A DNA stretch of 44,128 nt. Source: Prevotella sp. Lineage in GTDB: Bacteria; Bacteroidota; Bacteroidia; Bacteroidales; Bacteroidaceae. Both the position numbers and the translations under genes were made by a program. Position 1 is the first letter of the stretch. Every line of letters begins with the position of its first letter. The notes beneath the pieces were generated by a model. It was not told the DNA's origin. It saw only the letters and a program-made list of their open reading frames with translations, and made no database searches. Location of the stretch: positions 1 to 44,128 of the forward strand of contig JAFUSV010000093.1 in the NCBI GenBank assembly GCA_017467565.1. Direction: 5' to 3'. Shown here one piece after another: positions 1-9,081 of this stretch.

Positions 1-1
1 C

Positions 2-331
2 AACCGTCTGGGTATCCCCGTGTTCGGTATCGTTGATACCAACTCTGACCCCAAGGGTATCGATTTCGTGATTCCCGCCAACGACGATGCTAAGGACAGC
101 GTAGAGGTAATCCTCAATGCTTGCTGCGCAGCTATCGCCGAGGGTCTGGAGGAGCGCAAGGCTGAGAAGGCCGACGAGAAGGCTGCTGAGGCTCAGGCCG
201 AGGCTGAGGTCGACGAGGCTAAGCCCAAGCGCACCCGCCGTGCCCGCAAGGACGAGGCTCCTGCCGAGGAGGCTGCTCCCGTAGCTGAGGAAGAGGCTCC
301 CGCTGAGGAAGAGGCTCCCGCCGCTGAGTAA
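2..331 (+). CDS. rpsB: 30S ribosomal protein S2, C-terminal part
   Basis: This is the 3' end of rpsB; the frame is open to the left edge and begins [17 protein letters not shown], the well-conserved S2 core just before its C-terminal helices. S2 sits on the small ribosomal subunit. The tail after about residue 60 of the visible part is a low-complexity Ala/Glu/Lys extension ending in repeated EEAPAEE-like units, longer than the E. coli S2 tail. tsf follows 184 bp downstream, the usual rpsB-tsf order. The start codon lies outside the window. Identification is secure; what the acidic tail does is unknown. Confidence 0.95.
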   Translation, partial: NRLGIPVFGIVDTNSDPKGIDFVIPANDDAKDSVEVILNACCAAIAEGLEERKAEKADEKAAEAQAEAEVDEAKPKRTRRARKDEAPAEEAAPVAEEEAPAEEEAPAAE

Positions 332-390
332 TCTCACAAGCCCCCTAAGTTCTTTGCAAGCAAAGCGAGCAAAGCTCGAGCGAGGGGATT

Positions 391-483
391 GGGGTCTGAA
401 CAAGCGCAGAGTTCCAACCCCTTAACTCAAAAAAGATATTACAAACAATTAAAAATGGTCTGATGTCCGCTTGTTCAGACCCC
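391..483. repeat. Long inverted repeat between rpsB and tsf
   Basis: A 16-bp perfect inverted repeat (GGGGTCTGAACAAGCG at 391-406 and its complement at 468-483) encloses 61 bases of mostly AT-rich sequence. A GC-rich CCCCCTAA / TTAGGGGG-type motif flanks it on both sides. It fills most of the gap between rpsB and tsf and could form a large RNA stem-loop within the operon. There is no T-run, so it is not an ordinary terminator. Confidence 0.7.
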
Positions 484-515
484 CAGCCCCCTAACTTAAG
501 GGGCTCAAAAAAACA

Positions 516-1511
516 ATGGCAATTTCAATTGACGATATCAAAAAGCTTCGCGCTATGACCGGTGCCGGTCTGGCTGACGTGAAGAAAGCCCTGACTGAGG
601 CTGAAGGTGACTTCGACCATGCCAAGGAGCTGCTCCGCGAGCGTGGTCTGGCTATCGCTGCCAAGCGTAGCGACCGCGAGACTTCTAACGGTTGCGTACT
701 GGTAAAGAACGAGAATGGCTTCGCTGCCATGATTGCCCTGAAGTGCGAGACCGACTTCGTGGCCAACGGTGCTGATTTCATCGCCCTGACCCGCGCCATC
801 CTTGATGCCGCTGTGGCCAACAAGTGCAAGACCCTGGATGAGGTGAAGAACCTTGACATCAACGGTCAGACCGCTCAGGAAGCTGTCACACAGCGCTCGG
901 GTATCACCGGTGAGAAGATGGAGCTGGACGGCTACCTGACTCTCGAGGGTGAGAACATCGAGGTCTATGACCACATGGGCAAGCACATGCTGTGCACCAT
1001 GGTTCAGACCAACAAGGAGAACAGCGAGGCTGGTCACAAGCTGGCCATGCAGGTGGCTGCCATGAAGCCCGTGGCACTCGATGCCAAGAGCGTAGACCAG
1101 AAGATTCTGGACGAGGAGTACAAGACTGCCGTCGAGAAGTCGAAGCTGGAGCAGGTACAGAAGTTCGTAGACATGAAGCTGAAGAAGGCTGGCATCAACC
1201 CCGCTCACGTAGACAGCGAGGACCACATCGAGAGCAACATGTCAAAGGGCTGGATCACCAAGGAGCAGGCCGACGAGGCTCGCAAGATCATCGCCGAGGC
1301 TAAGGCCGAGGGTGAGGCTCAGCTGAAGATGCCTATGATTGAGGGTATCGCTAAGGGCCGCGTGCAGAAGTTCTTGAAGGAGAACTGCCTGGTAGACCAG
1401 GAGTTCCAGTTCGGTGACGGCGACAAGATGACCGTAGCCGAATGGGTGAAGTCTCAGGACAAGGAACTCGCTATCTGCGCCTTCCGTCGCTTTACGCTCG
1501 TTGCTGAGTAA
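516..1511 (+). CDS. tsf: Translation elongation factor Ts
   Basis: EF-Ts is the guanine nucleotide exchange factor that regenerates EF-Tu-GTP. The protein starts MAISIDDIKKLRAMTGAGLADVKKAL, the diagnostic N-terminal UBA-like helical domain, and has the conserved core CETDFVA around residue 77. At 331 residues it is the longer form seen in Bacteroidetes, with two dimerisation subdomains. The ATG at 516 gives the canonical N-terminus. It follows rpsB and is closed by an intrinsic terminator at 1528-1568. Nothing unusual is seen in the coding sequence. Confidence 0.97.
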   Translation: MAISIDDIKKLRAMTGAGLADVKKALTEAEGDFDHAKELLRERGLAIAAKRSDRETSNGCVLVKNENGFAAMIALKCETDFVANGADFIALTRAILDAAVANKCKTLDEVKNLDINGQTAQEAVTQRSGITGEKMELDGYLTLEGENIEVYDHMGKHMLCTMVQTNKENSEAGHKLAMQVAAMKPVALDAKSVDQKILDEEYKTAVEKSKLEQVQKFVDMKLKKAGINPAHVDSEDHIESNMSKGWITKEQADEARKIIAEAKAEGEAQLKMPMIEGIAKGRVQKFLKENCLVDQEFQFGDGDKMTVAEWVKSQDKELAICAFRRFTLVAE

Positions 1512-1527
1512 TTTTATAAAAAACGAT

Positions 1528-1568
1528 AAAAAAGACTGGTAATCGCAAGTGATTTCCAGTCTTTTTTT
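1528..1568 (+). terminator. Intrinsic terminator after tsf
   Basis: A 17-bp stem with one mismatch (1528-1544 against 1551-1567, GACTGG/CCAGTC core) and a 6-base loop ends in an uninterrupted T-run. It lies 16 bases after the tsf stop. The A-run on the other side would also let it work on the opposite strand. Confidence 0.9.
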
Positions 1569-1630
1569 GTACCTTTGACCTTCGGCCTTAGGTTCTTTCG
1601 CCCGACAGGAGAAAATAAATGCTGATTTTT

Positions 1631-1661
1631 TTTGTTTTGTCCTCACTTATTCGTACCTTTG
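1631..1661 (+). promoter_or_regulatory. Bacteroidetes-type promoter for the hydrolase gene
   Basis: TTTG at 1631-1634, then 19 bp, then TACCTTTG at 1654-1661, which is an exact match to the -33/-7 consensus TTTG-N19/21-TAnnTTTG. The ATG is at 1671, only nine bases after the -7 box, so the transcript should be leaderless or nearly so. Confidence 0.75.
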
Positions 1662-1670
1662 CCGATAGTT

Positions 1671-2291
1671 ATGAAGATATTTGCAGTAGGAATGAACTAT
1701 GCCGAGCACAATAAAGAGCTCCATGGTACGTTATTAAAGACAGAGGAACCTGTGATATTCACCAAGGCTGACTCTGCATTGTTGAAGGACCACAAGCCAT
1801 TCTTCATCCCCGACTGGTCGTCGCGGGTGGACTATGAGACGGAAGTGGTGGTACGTATATGTCGTCTGGGCAAGGGCATTCCTGCGCGTTTCGCCCATCG
1901 CTATTACGACGCTGTGACCGTTGGCATCGACTTCACGGCACGTGACATGCAGCAGAAAGCACGTGAGAAAGGATTGCCCTGGACCATCTGCAAGGGTTTT
2001 GACGGTTCGGCCGTCATTGGCGACTGGGTGCCAGTAGAAGAACTGAACAAGAGCTTAGGGGACTTAAACTTCCACTTAGACATCAACGGGCAGACCGTAC
2101 AGCAAGGGTATACCGGCGACATGCAGTACTCAATAGACGAGCTCATCAGCTACATCTCGCGGTTCTTCACACTGAAGACCGGCGACTTGCTGTACACCGG
2201 CACTCCCGTGGGAGTAGGGCCGGTACACATAGACGACCACCTGGAGGGTTGGCTCGAAGACCGCAAGGTGCTGAATTTCAAATGCAAGTAA
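1671..2291 (+). CDS. Fumarylacetoacetate hydrolase family protein
   Basis: The FAH family comprises metal-dependent C-C bond hydrolases, decarboxylases and isomerases acting on 2-keto acids. The protein is 206 residues, the size of the single-domain YcgM/FAHD1-like members. Visible family features are the start MKIFAVGMNY, the metal-site segment VDYETEVVVRI (Glu pair), IDFTARDMQ, GKGFDG-like KGFDGSAVIGDW, and YTGTPVGVGPV near the end. The start at 1671 is preferred over an upstream in-frame codon because it gives the canonical family N-terminus and lies downstream of the promoter at 1631-1661. The exact substrate cannot be read from sequence; oxaloacetate or acylpyruvate are the usual candidates. 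It seems to be its own unit. Confidence 0.88.
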   Translation: MKIFAVGMNYAEHNKELHGTLLKTEEPVIFTKADSALLKDHKPFFIPDWSSRVDYETEVVVRICRLGKGIPARFAHRYYDAVTVGIDFTARDMQQKAREKGLPWTICKGFDGSAVIGDWVPVEELNKSLGDLNFHLDINGQTVQQGYTGDMQYSIDELISYISRFFTLKTGDLLYTGTPVGVGPVHIDDHLEGWLEDRKVLNFKCK

Positions 2292-2292
2292 C

Positions 2293-2326
2293 CCACCCCC
2301 CAGCCCCTCCCGTGCGGGAGGAGAGG
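2293..2326. repeat. GC-rich palindromic repeat before porU
   Basis: A CCCAGCCCCTCCC...GGGAGG hairpin (CTCCCG tg CGGGAG at 2307-2320) fills the gap between the hydrolase stop and porU. It belongs to a dispersed family, CCCCTCCC...GGGAGGGG(TTGGGG), which recurs in this window at about 10.27, 15.18, 15.58, 32.4, 32.55 and 40.6 kb. Its position after a stop codon suggests a terminator or RNA-processing role, but there is no T-run. Confidence 0.6.
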
Positions 2327-2337
2327 ATTTAGGAAAT

Positions 2338-5300
2338 ATGAAGGAAAAAATTACATACATAGTGAAATGGTTGGCACGGAGACTGATAACTCCATGCTGC
2401 CGTGTCTTTTTACTCTTCTACTTTTTTACCTTCGTATCTTTGCCAGCGTCCGCACAAAAGTTTTTCAACTTGACTGCCGACGAAGTCAAGGTTGACTCCC
2501 TGTTGCCAGTATTCAGCCATTCTTTTGCCTTGGGCGACCGTTATGCCGACTCTGTCTATACGGTCAGTATCGACTACCCCGAATTCATAGACATGTCGCA
2601 GGCCGACGTGGCCCGCTACCAGCATATCACGACCGACGAACTGCCAGCCATGCCCAAGGTAGAGACCTTTATAGGCACCTCGCGCCGCAAAGGCACGCTG
2701 TATGCCTCGCTGGTGCCGCTGGTATTCCGCAACGGCAAGTTCCAGAAGCTGGTCAGTTTCAAGCTGACCGTACACGCTCAGCCTGCTACCAAGCCAACCC
2801 ACACAAACAGGGCTGCCACTAAACCAACGGCCGAGGAACGCTATGCCGCACACTCCGTGCTGGCCAACGGCACGTGGGCAAAGATCAGAGTATCAGAAAC
2901 TGGTATCTATCACCTGTCGGATGCCGTCATCCGACAGGCCGGTTTCTCGAATCCAGCCCGTGTGAAAATCTATGGCTACGGCGGTGCCCAGCAGCCAGAG
3001 GTGCTGACAGGCAACTACCTGGCAGAGACCGACGACCTGAAAGAAGTACCTACATGCACCGTCAATGGCCGCCGCCTGTTCCGTGCCGTGGGCCCCATAT
3101 CCTGGAGTTCCAATACGGCAACACAGCGCACCCGCAACCCCTATTCCGACTATGGCTACTATTTCCTCACGGAAAGCGACGGCGAGCCGCTCACGACAGA
3201 CAGCGCGACCTTCGTCGCCTCGTTCTATCCATCGGCCGATGACTACCACTCGCTCACGGAGAAAGACGAGTATGCCTGGTATCACAGCGGACGCAACCTC
3301 TATTACAACGAACTGATATCAACCAGCGGCACCACCTATCAGATAACTTCGCATGACACATCGGGCAAGCTGACCGTCGTCATCACCTACAACGCAGCCT
3401 TCCAGTGCTCGGTGTCACTCAATGGCAAAGAGATAGGCAACCTTTCGTCGACCAGCATCCTGGGCGACTACCAACGGGCCTTGTCGCAGGCGGTGACATT
3501 CAACGTAGACAGCCTGCAGAAGGGGAAGAACGATGTAACCATCAAGCAGTTGAGCGGCAAGGAGGTGCGACTGGACTACATCACGCTGACCACGACGACG
3601 CCTAAGAGTGCACCGTCACTGTCGGGCACCACCTTCCCCTCACCCGAATACGTCTATCGCATCACGAACCAAGACCACCATGCCGACACCGCAGCCGACA
3701 TGGTCATCATCATTCCCACCTCGCAGAAAGTGCTGGCACAGGCCACACGCCTGAAGGAGCTGCACGAGACCTACGACAGCATGCGCGTCAGAATCGTGCC
3801 TGCCGACGAACTGTACAACGAGTTCTCCAGCGGCACACCCGATGCCAACGCTTATCGCCGATACCTGAAGATGCTCTATGACCGCGCTGAGACCGATGCC
3901 GACATGCCCCGCTACCTGCTGCTTTTCGGCGACGGTGCCTGGGACAACCGCATGCTGACATCCAACTGGAGCGGCACGTCGCCCGACGACTTCCTGCTGT
4001 GCTATGAGAGCGAGAATTCCTTCAGCGAGACCGACAGCTACGTCAGCGATGACTACTACTGCATGCTCGACGACGGTGAGGGTGGCGACATCGCGACGGC
4101 CGACAAAGCCGACATCGGCGTGGGACGCATGACGGCACGCACCGATGCCGATGCCAAGATCATGGTAGACAAGACCATAGGCTACTACCACAACGACTAT
4201 GCCGGCGACTGGCAAAACACGGTCTGCTTCCTGGGCGACGACCTGAACGGCAACGTACACATGAGGGAGGCTGAAATGGCGGCACAGACCGTACAGGACA
4301 TAGACCCCGCATTCAACATCAGACGCTTCTACTGGGATGCCTATAAACGGACGTCAACGTCAACCGGCAACCACTACCCCGACGTGGAACGACTGGTGAA
4401 GCAGCAGATGCAGGCCGGCGCACTCATCATGGACTACTGCGGACACGGCAAGGCCGACCAGATATCCCATGAACGCGTACTGACACTGTCCGACTTCACG
4501 ACGCAGACCTCACAACGCCTGCCCCTCTGGATCACGGCATCGTGCGACATCATGCCCTATGACACACAGGAAGAGAACATCGGCGAGACGGCCATGCTCA
4601 ATCCGCATGGCGGTGCCGTGGCCTTCTTCGGTACCACACGTACCGTCTACACAGGAGCCAATGCCGAGCTGAACTGTGCGTTCCTGACCTATCTGCTGAC
4701 CACTACCGACGGACATCGCAACACGCTGGGCGATGCTGTAAGGCTGGCCAAGAATGAGCTGAGAGCCAACAACAGCAACTATAAGTTCAACAAGCTGCAC
4801 TACTCGCTGCTGGGCGATCCCGCACTGGTGCTGGCATCACCCCAACGCGGCATCGTCGTCGAAGAGATAGCCGGTGTATCGTCCGAGAGCAACACCGTGA
4901 AAATCACCGCCGGCACGCCAATCACGGTGAAAGGCCACATCACCGACATGTCTGACTTTAACGGCACCATCAGCCTGAAGGTGAAAGATGTAGAGGAAAA
5001 CATCGTATGCCAGTTGAATGAGGTAGACGACCAGACGGAGACAGCCTTCGAATACAAAGACCGCCCGACCATCCTCTACTCCGGTTCCGACAGCATCCGC
5101 AACGGACAGTTCACCATGGTGTTCGTCCTGCCACGCGACATCAGCTACAGCGATGCCAACGGACAGATGCTGCTCTATGCCAGCAGCAACGACCACCAGT
5201 CGAGGGTGCACGGCTACAATGAGAACTTCACGACGGCCAGCGCCAGCACGATGGCCAACGACGGCGTAGGTCCGTCCATCTACTGCTACCTGAACAACCG

Positions 5301-5916
5301 CTCGTTCGTCAACGGGGGCAATGTCAACACGACACCCTACTTCTATGCCGAGCTGAGCGACAAGGAGGGCATCAACGCATCAGGCAGCGGTATAGGCCAC
5401 GACCTGGAACTGGTCATCGACGGCGAACAGACCATGACCTACACGCTGAACAACTATTTCCAGTATGACTTCGGCGACTACCGCAACGGTACTGTCGGCT
5501 ACAGCCTGCCCGAACTGTCAGAGGGCGAGCACAGGCTGCAGTTCCGTGCGTGGGACATAGTCAACAACTCATCAGTCGCCGAACTGAAGTTCAACGTTGT
5601 CCGCGGCCTGACGCCCGAGGGGTTCAGCGTCGACTGCACCCGCAATCCTGCCACGACATCGACCACCTTTGTGCTCACCCACGACCGCATCGGCTGTACC
5701 CTCGATGTCGAGCTGGAGGTCTTCGACATGTCAGGCCGACAGCTCTATGGGCACAGCGAGACGGGCGTATCGTCAGACAACACCTACACCCTCGACTGGG
5801 ATCTCACGACAGAGGGAGGCAAACGCCTGTCAACAGGTGTCTACCTCTACCGCGTACTGGTCAGCTGCGATGGCAGCAAGAAGGCATCGCAGGCCAAGAA
5901 ACTAATCATACTTTAG
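2338..5916 (+). CDS. porU: PorU, type IX secretion C25 cysteine peptidase (sortase)
   Basis: PorU is the gingipain-family (C25) outer-surface peptidase that removes the C-terminal signal from type IX cargo and attaches cargo to A-LPS. The protein is 1192 residues: a signal peptide ending LPASAQ (about residue 40), a roughly 125-residue N-terminal domain, then the catalytic region. The His of YCGHGKAD (H703) and the Cys of TASCDIMP (C736) match the C25 dyad. Beta-rich domains follow, and the C-terminus VYLYRV...KKLIIL resembles a CTD-like end retained in PorU. A second paralogue starts 19 bp downstream, then porV and ispF; porU-porV-ispF is the order known in Porphyromonas gingivalis. The N-terminal ATG at 2338 is 11 bp after a repeat, and the signal peptide start is somewhat long. 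Confidence 0.93.
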   Translation: MKEKITYIVKWLARRLITPCCRVFLLFYFFTFVSLPASAQKFFNLTADEVKVDSLLPVFSHSFALGDRYADSVYTVSIDYPEFIDMSQADVARYQHITTDELPAMPKVETFIGTSRRKGTLYASLVPLVFRNGKFQKLVSFKLTVHAQPATKPTHTNRAATKPTAEERYAAHSVLANGTWAKIRVSETGIYHLSDAVIRQAGFSNPARVKIYGYGGAQQPEVLTGNYLAETDDLKEVPTCTVNGRRLFRAVGPISWSSNTATQRTRNPYSDYGYYFLTESDGEPLTTDSATFVASFYPSADDYHSLTEKDEYAWYHSGRNLYYNELISTSGTTYQITSHDTSGKLTVVITYNAAFQCSVSLNGKEIGNLSSTSILGDYQRALSQAVTFNVDSLQKGKNDVTIKQLSGKEVRLDYITLTTTTPKSAPSLSGTTFPSPEYVYRITNQDHHADTAADMVIIIPTSQKVLAQATRLKELHETYDSMRVRIVPADELYNEFSSGTPDANAYRRYLKMLYDRAETDADMPRYLLLFGDGAWDNRMLTSNWSGTSPDDFLLCYESENSFSETDSYVSDDYYCMLDDGEGGDIATADKADIGVGRMTARTDADAKIMVDKTIGYYHNDYAGDWQNTVCFLGDDLNGNVHMREAEMAAQTVQDIDPAFNIRRFYWDAYKRTSTSTGNHYPDVERLVKQQMQAGALIMDYCGHGKADQISHERVLTLSDFTTQTSQRLPLWITASCDIMPYDTQEENIGETAMLNPHGGAVAFFGTTRTVYTGANAELNCAFLTYLLTTTDGHRNTLGDAVRLAKNELRANNSNYKFNKLHYSLLGDPALVLASPQRGIVVEEIAGVSSESNTVKITAGTPITVKGHITDMSDFNGTISLKVKDVEENIVCQLNEVDDQTETAFEYKDRPTILYSGSDSIRNGQFTMVFVLPRDISYSDANGQMLLYASSNDHQSRVHGYNENFTTASASTMANDGVGPSIYCYLNNRSFVNGGNVNTTPYFYAELSDKEGINASGSGIGHDLELVIDGEQTMTYTLNNYFQYDFGDYRNGTVGYSLPELSEGEHRLQFRAWDIVNNSSVAELKFNVVRGLTPEGFSVDCTRNPATTSTTFVLTHDRIGCTLDVELEVFDMSGRQLYGHSETGVSSDNTYTLDWDLTTEGGKRLSTGVYLYRVLVSCDGSKKASQAKKLIIL

Positions 5917-5935
5917 CTAAACAACCCACTTATCC

Positions 5936-8900
5936 ATGAGTTTACGAAAACTTTTCGCAGCAATAGTATTCATCGGCTTACAGACGAGCACCATCATGGC
6001 GCAGCCACGCTATGCCGACAACTCTGTACTGGCCACGGGCCACTGGTCGATGATACGTATCCCTGCCACCGGCTTCTATGAACTGACGGACTCACTGCTC
6101 TCACTGGCAGGAATCTCCGACCCTTCACGCGCCAGACTGTATGGCTATGGCGGTGCCTGGCAACCGGAAGTGCTGACAGGCGACTACCTGACAGCTACCG
6201 ACGACCTGCCCCAGGTGCCTGTATGTCAGCTGAACGACGGCCGCCGCCTGTTCTTTGCCAACGGTCCGGTCAACTGGGACACGTCAGGCCCCTCGCGCCG
6301 ACTGCGCAACCCCTACTCTGACTACGGCTACTACTTCCTGACAGAGAGCGACGAAGCCCCGCTGCTGAAGGACAGTACGACGTTTTTCAGCGAGCACTAT
6401 CCCCATGCCAACAACTACCACAGCCTCTACGAGGTAGACAACTACGCCTGGTTCCACGGCGGACGCAACCTGTTTGACTTTGAAGTCCTCAAGCCAGGTG
6501 TGTCCCACAAATATCAACTGCCAGCCTACAGCACGTCGGGTACACTCTTCGTATCGATGTCGTACAATGGCTACTGCGATGCCGACGTGCTGGTCAACGA
6601 CTCCGTCGTGGGTCAGATAGTTCTTGACATGTACAACACCAACAATGTCTTTTCAGGCAGTGAGATGAAGGCATTTACCGACCAGTATGCCGCGGCAGCC
6701 TCAGACATATGGACTTTTGACATCCGAAAGGGACTGCGCGACAAGAATACCGTGACCATACGCCAGACATCCGGTGCCGACATGCGTCTGGACTACATCT
6801 CGCTGAGCAGCACCCAGCCCCGTCCCTTCGACAAGCCGATGACCACCACCTACCCCGTACCTGAGTACGTAGGCTACGTGGCCAACCAGAACCACCATGC
6901 CGACGACTTCGCCGACATGATTATCATCATACCCGCCTCGCGGAAACTGCAGGCCGAGGCAGAGCGACTGGCACAGCTGCACCGCGACATGGACGGCATG
7001 CGGGTCAACGTCGTACCTGCTGACGAGCTCTACAATGAATATTCGAGCGGCACGCCCGATGCCAATGCCTACCGCCGATATGTCAAGATGCTCTACGACC
7101 GCGCACAGGAGCAGAAAGACAAGCCCCGTTTCCTGGTACTCTTCGGCGACGGCGCCTGGGACAACCGCATGCTGACACCCGAATGGAGAAGCGAGTCGCC
7201 CAGCGACTTCCTGCTCTGCTATGAGAGCGAGAACTCGTTCAGCGAGACGCTCTGCTACGTCAGCGACGACTACTACTGCATGCTCGACGACGGCGAGGGC
7301 GGCGACCTGCTGAGCCAAGACATGCGCGATGTGGCCGTAGGCCGACTGCCGGCCCGCGATGCCATGCAGGCCAAGATACTGGTAGACAAGATAGAGAGCT
7401 ACCGTAAGAACGAGACGGCCGGTGCCTGGCAGAACACCATCTGCCTGATGGCCGATGACGGCGACGACAACATGCACATGAATGACGAAGAATGGGTAGC
7501 CGACTCTGTCATCGCGTACACCTCACCCGACTTCCTGGTCAACAAGATATACTGGGACGTCTACAAGAAGGTCAAGACTGCCATCGGAGAAACCAACCCT
7601 GGCTCAAGGAGCCGCATCAAGCAGCAGATGCAGAACGGCGCACTCATCATGAACTACAGCGGACATGGCGGCGCCACCAACCTGTCTATAGAAAGAGTGA
7701 TACAGACAGAAGACTTTGCCGAACCAACATCGCTGCGACTGCCCCTCTGGGTGACAGCCTCGTGCGACATCATGCCCTTCAATACCCAGGAGGCGAATCT
7801 GGGCGAGACGGCCATGCTCAACCCTAACGGCGGTGCCATCGCCTTCTTCGGCACCACGCATACGGTCTATGCCCGCAAAAACAGACTTATCAACACCGCC
7901 TTCATGAAATACGTGCTGGAAGAGACCGACGGCCGACTCAACACGATAGGCGAGGCTGTCATGAAGGCCAAGAACTACCTCATCGACAACAATTTGCATT
8001 TCAAGCATCTGCCCACTGACAAGGACTACGAAGAGAACAAACTGCAATACACCCTGATGGGCGACCCCGCACTGACCCTGCATGTACCGACGCTGACAGC
8101 TGTCGTGGACAGCATCAACGGACAGGCCGTGGGCCAAGGCACCATCCAGCTGCTGGCTGGTTCGGCGGTCACCATTGTGGGCCACATCGAGGATCATCCT
8201 GACTTTAAGGGCTTTGCCACCGTCACCATCCGCGATGTCGAGGAGACCCTGACGGGACTGATCAATACGCCTAAAGATAACGGTATCAACAAGCCCATCG
8301 TCTTCAAGACCCGCCCCAACATCATCTGCACGGGCACCGACAGCATCACCGACGGCAAGTTCAAGGTGTCGTGTGCCATACCGCTCGACATCAGCTATGG
8401 CGACGGCGAAGGACAGATACTGGTCTACGCCGCCAGCGACGACCGCACGCTGCTGGCTCACGGGCAGGACTGCCACTTCACCATGGTCAGCGACAACTTC
8501 CTGCTCAGCGGCAACGGCGAGGGACCACAGGTAGACTTCTACCTGGACTACGAAGGATTTCAGGATGGCGGGCAGACCCAGCCCACACCGTTCTTCTATG
8601 CCCGCCTGTCAGACGATGACGGCATCAACGCATCGGGCAACGGCATCGGCCACGACATGGAGCTCATCATCGACGGTGTCATGAACCGCACCTACAGTCT
8701 GAACGACTACTTCGTCTACGAGTTTGGCGACTATCGCCGCGGCGAGGTGGGATTCCGGATACCCTGGCTGCCCGTGGGTAAACATCAGCTGGTGTTCCGT
8801 GCCTGGGACGTGCTGAACAACTCCACGACCGTGAAGCTCAACTTCGAGGTGGTGTCCAGCAGCAACTACTCACCAGTCGGCATCCGCAACATCATGAACG

Positions 8901-9058
8901 AGGACATCTTTGCCCGCCGCAAACAGACGATGCAGGGCACCTACTACGATGCCTCGGGCCGCTACATCGGACATCAGATGCCCACCCGACAGGGACTCTA
9001 CATCTATAAGTCACCGACAGGCATGACTAAGAAATTTGTCGTCAAAGGCAATAAATAA
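5936..9058 (+). CDS. Second PorU-like C25 peptidase, tandem paralogue lacking the N-domain
   Basis: This 1040-residue protein parallels PorU from its residue 25 (RYADNSVLATGHW) against PorU residue 168 (RYAAHSVLANGTW), so the roughly 140-residue N-terminal domain is absent and a short signal peptide (ending IMAQ) leads straight into the shared region. The catalytic residues are kept: His in YSGHGGAT (H577) and Cys in TASCDIMP (C610). Long blocks such as LLFGDGAWDNRMLTP-like and YVSDDYYCMLDDGEGGD are nearly identical to the first copy. The C-terminus differs: it ends in a GRYIGH...RQGLYIYK...KKFVVK pattern resembling a type A sorting CTD. It is 19 bp after porU and 23 bp before porV, so cotranscribed. 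It may be a second sortase, or a peptidase that is itself type IX cargo. The duplication is clear; the role is not. Confidence 0.87.
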   Translation: MSLRKLFAAIVFIGLQTSTIMAQPRYADNSVLATGHWSMIRIPATGFYELTDSLLSLAGISDPSRARLYGYGGAWQPEVLTGDYLTATDDLPQVPVCQLNDGRRLFFANGPVNWDTSGPSRRLRNPYSDYGYYFLTESDEAPLLKDSTTFFSEHYPHANNYHSLYEVDNYAWFHGGRNLFDFEVLKPGVSHKYQLPAYSTSGTLFVSMSYNGYCDADVLVNDSVVGQIVLDMYNTNNVFSGSEMKAFTDQYAAAASDIWTFDIRKGLRDKNTVTIRQTSGADMRLDYISLSSTQPRPFDKPMTTTYPVPEYVGYVANQNHHADDFADMIIIIPASRKLQAEAERLAQLHRDMDGMRVNVVPADELYNEYSSGTPDANAYRRYVKMLYDRAQEQKDKPRFLVLFGDGAWDNRMLTPEWRSESPSDFLLCYESENSFSETLCYVSDDYYCMLDDGEGGDLLSQDMRDVAVGRLPARDAMQAKILVDKIESYRKNETAGAWQNTICLMADDGDDNMHMNDEEWVADSVIAYTSPDFLVNKIYWDVYKKVKTAIGETNPGSRSRIKQQMQNGALIMNYSGHGGATNLSIERVIQTEDFAEPTSLRLPLWVTASCDIMPFNTQEANLGETAMLNPNGGAIAFFGTTHTVYARKNRLINTAFMKYVLEETDGRLNTIGEAVMKAKNYLIDNNLHFKHLPTDKDYEENKLQYTLMGDPALTLHVPTLTAVVDSINGQAVGQGTIQLLAGSAVTIVGHIEDHPDFKGFATVTIRDVEETLTGLINTPKDNGINKPIVFKTRPNIICTGTDSITDGKFKVSCAIPLDISYGDGEGQILVYAASDDRTLLAHGQDCHFTMVSDNFLLSGNGEGPQVDFYLDYEGFQDGGQTQPTPFFYARLSDDDGINASGNGIGHDMELIIDGVMNRTYSLNDYFVYEFGDYRRGEVGFRIPWLPVGKHQLVFRAWDVLNNSTTVKLNFEVVSSSNYSPVGIRNIMNEDIFARRKQTMQGTYYDASGRYIGHQMPTRQGLYIYKSPTGMTKKFVVKGNK

Positions 9059-9081
9059 GCCTCCATTCCGTTTTTTAATCG

